Source: Desulfobacteraceae bacterium (GTDB taxonomy: Bacteria; Desulfobacterota; Desulfobacteria; Desulfobacterales; SG8-13). Taken from it: a stretch of DNA of 5,853 bases. The DNA lies in assembly GCA_029287875.1 (NCBI GenBank), contig JARFQH010000006.1:1-5853 (forward strand), in the 5' to 3' direction. The notes under the pieces are model-generated. The model made no database searches, had not been told where the DNA came from, and saw nothing but the letters and a program-made list of their open reading frames with translations. Positions 5,266 to 5,853 of the stretch are shown here, piece after piece (the stretch's first letter is position 1; each line of letters opens with the position of its first letter). The position numbers and the translations under genes are program-made.

Positions 5266-5853
5266 CTACCGCGGCGGGTCGCCGTCTTCCCATGTTTGGA
5301 TGGCATCGAGGATCCGTTCTCCGAATCGGGCGGCTTTTATTTCACCAACCCCTGTAATCTGCAACAGGTCCTTGCGCGTTCGCGGACGGCGGGCGGCCAT
5401 TTCCTTGAGCGTTTTGTCGTGAAATATCACATAGGCCGGTAATTCCATTTCTTTGGCGATCTCGAACCGCACCCGGCGCAAATGTTCCCAGAGGCCCAAA
5501 GAGCGATCATCCAAGGCGGCCGGGACAGTATGGCGCGTGTCGCGGCCGATCCTTGGGGATTTAACGGTCTCTGGGTCCTTGCGGAATCGAATCGTCTGCT
5601 CACCCTTTAGGAGTGACCAGCTTTTATCGGTCAATTGAAAGCCGCCCTGTCCCGCCGGATCCGCCGTCAAATAACCCGCAGCGATCAGCTGGCGAAATAC
5701 GGAGCGCCACTCCCTGCTCGATAAGTCCTGGCCGACCCCGAAAGTCTTGATCCTGTCGTGTCTGAACCGTTGCATGCGATCGCTGGTCTTTCCGAGCAGG
5801 ACCTCGGTGAGATATTGGGCCCCGAACCGTTGACCGGTTCGATAAACCCCGGA
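5266..5853 (-). CDS. recQ: ATP-dependent DNA helicase RecQ, C-terminal part (5' end outside window)
   Basis: The last 195 residues of a RecQ-family 3'-5' DNA helicase, involved in recombination and replication-fork repair, are visible. The frame is open from the right edge to TAG at 5268-5266. It opens with VYRTGQRFGAQYLTEVLLG and then RFRHDRIKTFGVGQD and EWRSVFRQLIAAGYL, which are hallmarks of the RQC winged-helix domain, matching the same region of E. coli RecQ. After a variable linker, an HRDC domain occupies about visible residues 115-191 (WEHLRRVRFEIAKE, PAYVIFHDKTLKEMA, DLLQITGVGEIKAARFG). The helicase core and zinc-binding cysteines would lie beyond the window. An ATG at 5775 is internal and not the start, because conserved RQC sequence precedes it. 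cfa follows 121 bp downstream on the same strand. Confidence 0.94.
   Translation of the reverse strand, partial: SGVYRTGQRFGAQYLTEVLLGKTSDRMQRFRHDRIKTFGVGQDLSSREWRSVFRQLIAAGYLTADPAGQGGFQLTDKSWSLLKGEQTIRFRKDPETVKSPRIGRDTRHTVPAALDDRSLGLWEHLRRVRFEIAKEMELPAYVIFHDKTLKEMAARRPRTRKDLLQITGVGEIKAARFGERILDAIQTWEDGDPPR

Noticed and set aside
5161..5642. The 12-mer TCAATTGAAAGC occurs twice, at 5161-5172 and 5631-5642
   Set aside because: The second copy is within conserved-frame recQ coding sequence with no shared flanks, so a chance match or partial palindrome sharing is the simpler explanation.

Overview
The window is an ordinary chromosomal segment of a GC-rich (roughly 58-60% by eye) Gram-negative bacterium. 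Every gene belongs to a known family and resembles its proteobacterial counterpart, including the E. coli versions of SucA, SucB, PpiB, Cfa and RecQ. The operon order sucA-sucB-lpd, an E. coli-like cyclophilin and Cfa, and a TGCG-rich intergenic repeat of a style I associate with Desulfobacterota and other environmental genomes, suggest a proteobacterium or Desulfobacterota member. The taxonomic call is inference and is not resolved by this sequence.

Left part, plus strand, 1-3389: the end of sucA (E1 of 2-oxoglutarate dehydrogenase), a 130-bp spacer, a complete sucB (E2, dihydrolipoyl succinyltransferase) and a complete lpd (E3, dihydrolipoyl dehydrogenase). Together they supply the whole complex that turns 2-oxoglutarate, CoA and NAD+ into succinyl-CoA, CO2 and NADH. 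sucB and lpd are separated by two bases and are surely co-transcribed. No sucCD follows; the operon ends against a convergent gene.

Right part, minus strand, 3422-5853: reading in the direction of transcription, the C-terminal part of recQ (DNA helicase, running off the right edge), cfa (cyclopropane fatty acid synthase, apparently starting at TTG) and ppiB (cytoplasmic cyclophilin). Both gaps between them are about 100-120 bp. The recQ-cfa gap holds a good sigma70-like promoter and two inverted repeats just upstream of cfa. The A+T-rich cfa-ppiB gap holds a hairpin followed by a T-run that would work as a terminator only on the plus strand, antisense to ppiB.

I found no RNA gene, CRISPR array, insertion sequence, phage gene or defence system, and no new system. 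The points worth a second look are small: the repeat and hairpin in the sucA-sucB spacer, the antisense terminator-like hairpin, the leader structure of cfa, and an 8-residue repeat in the SucB linker.
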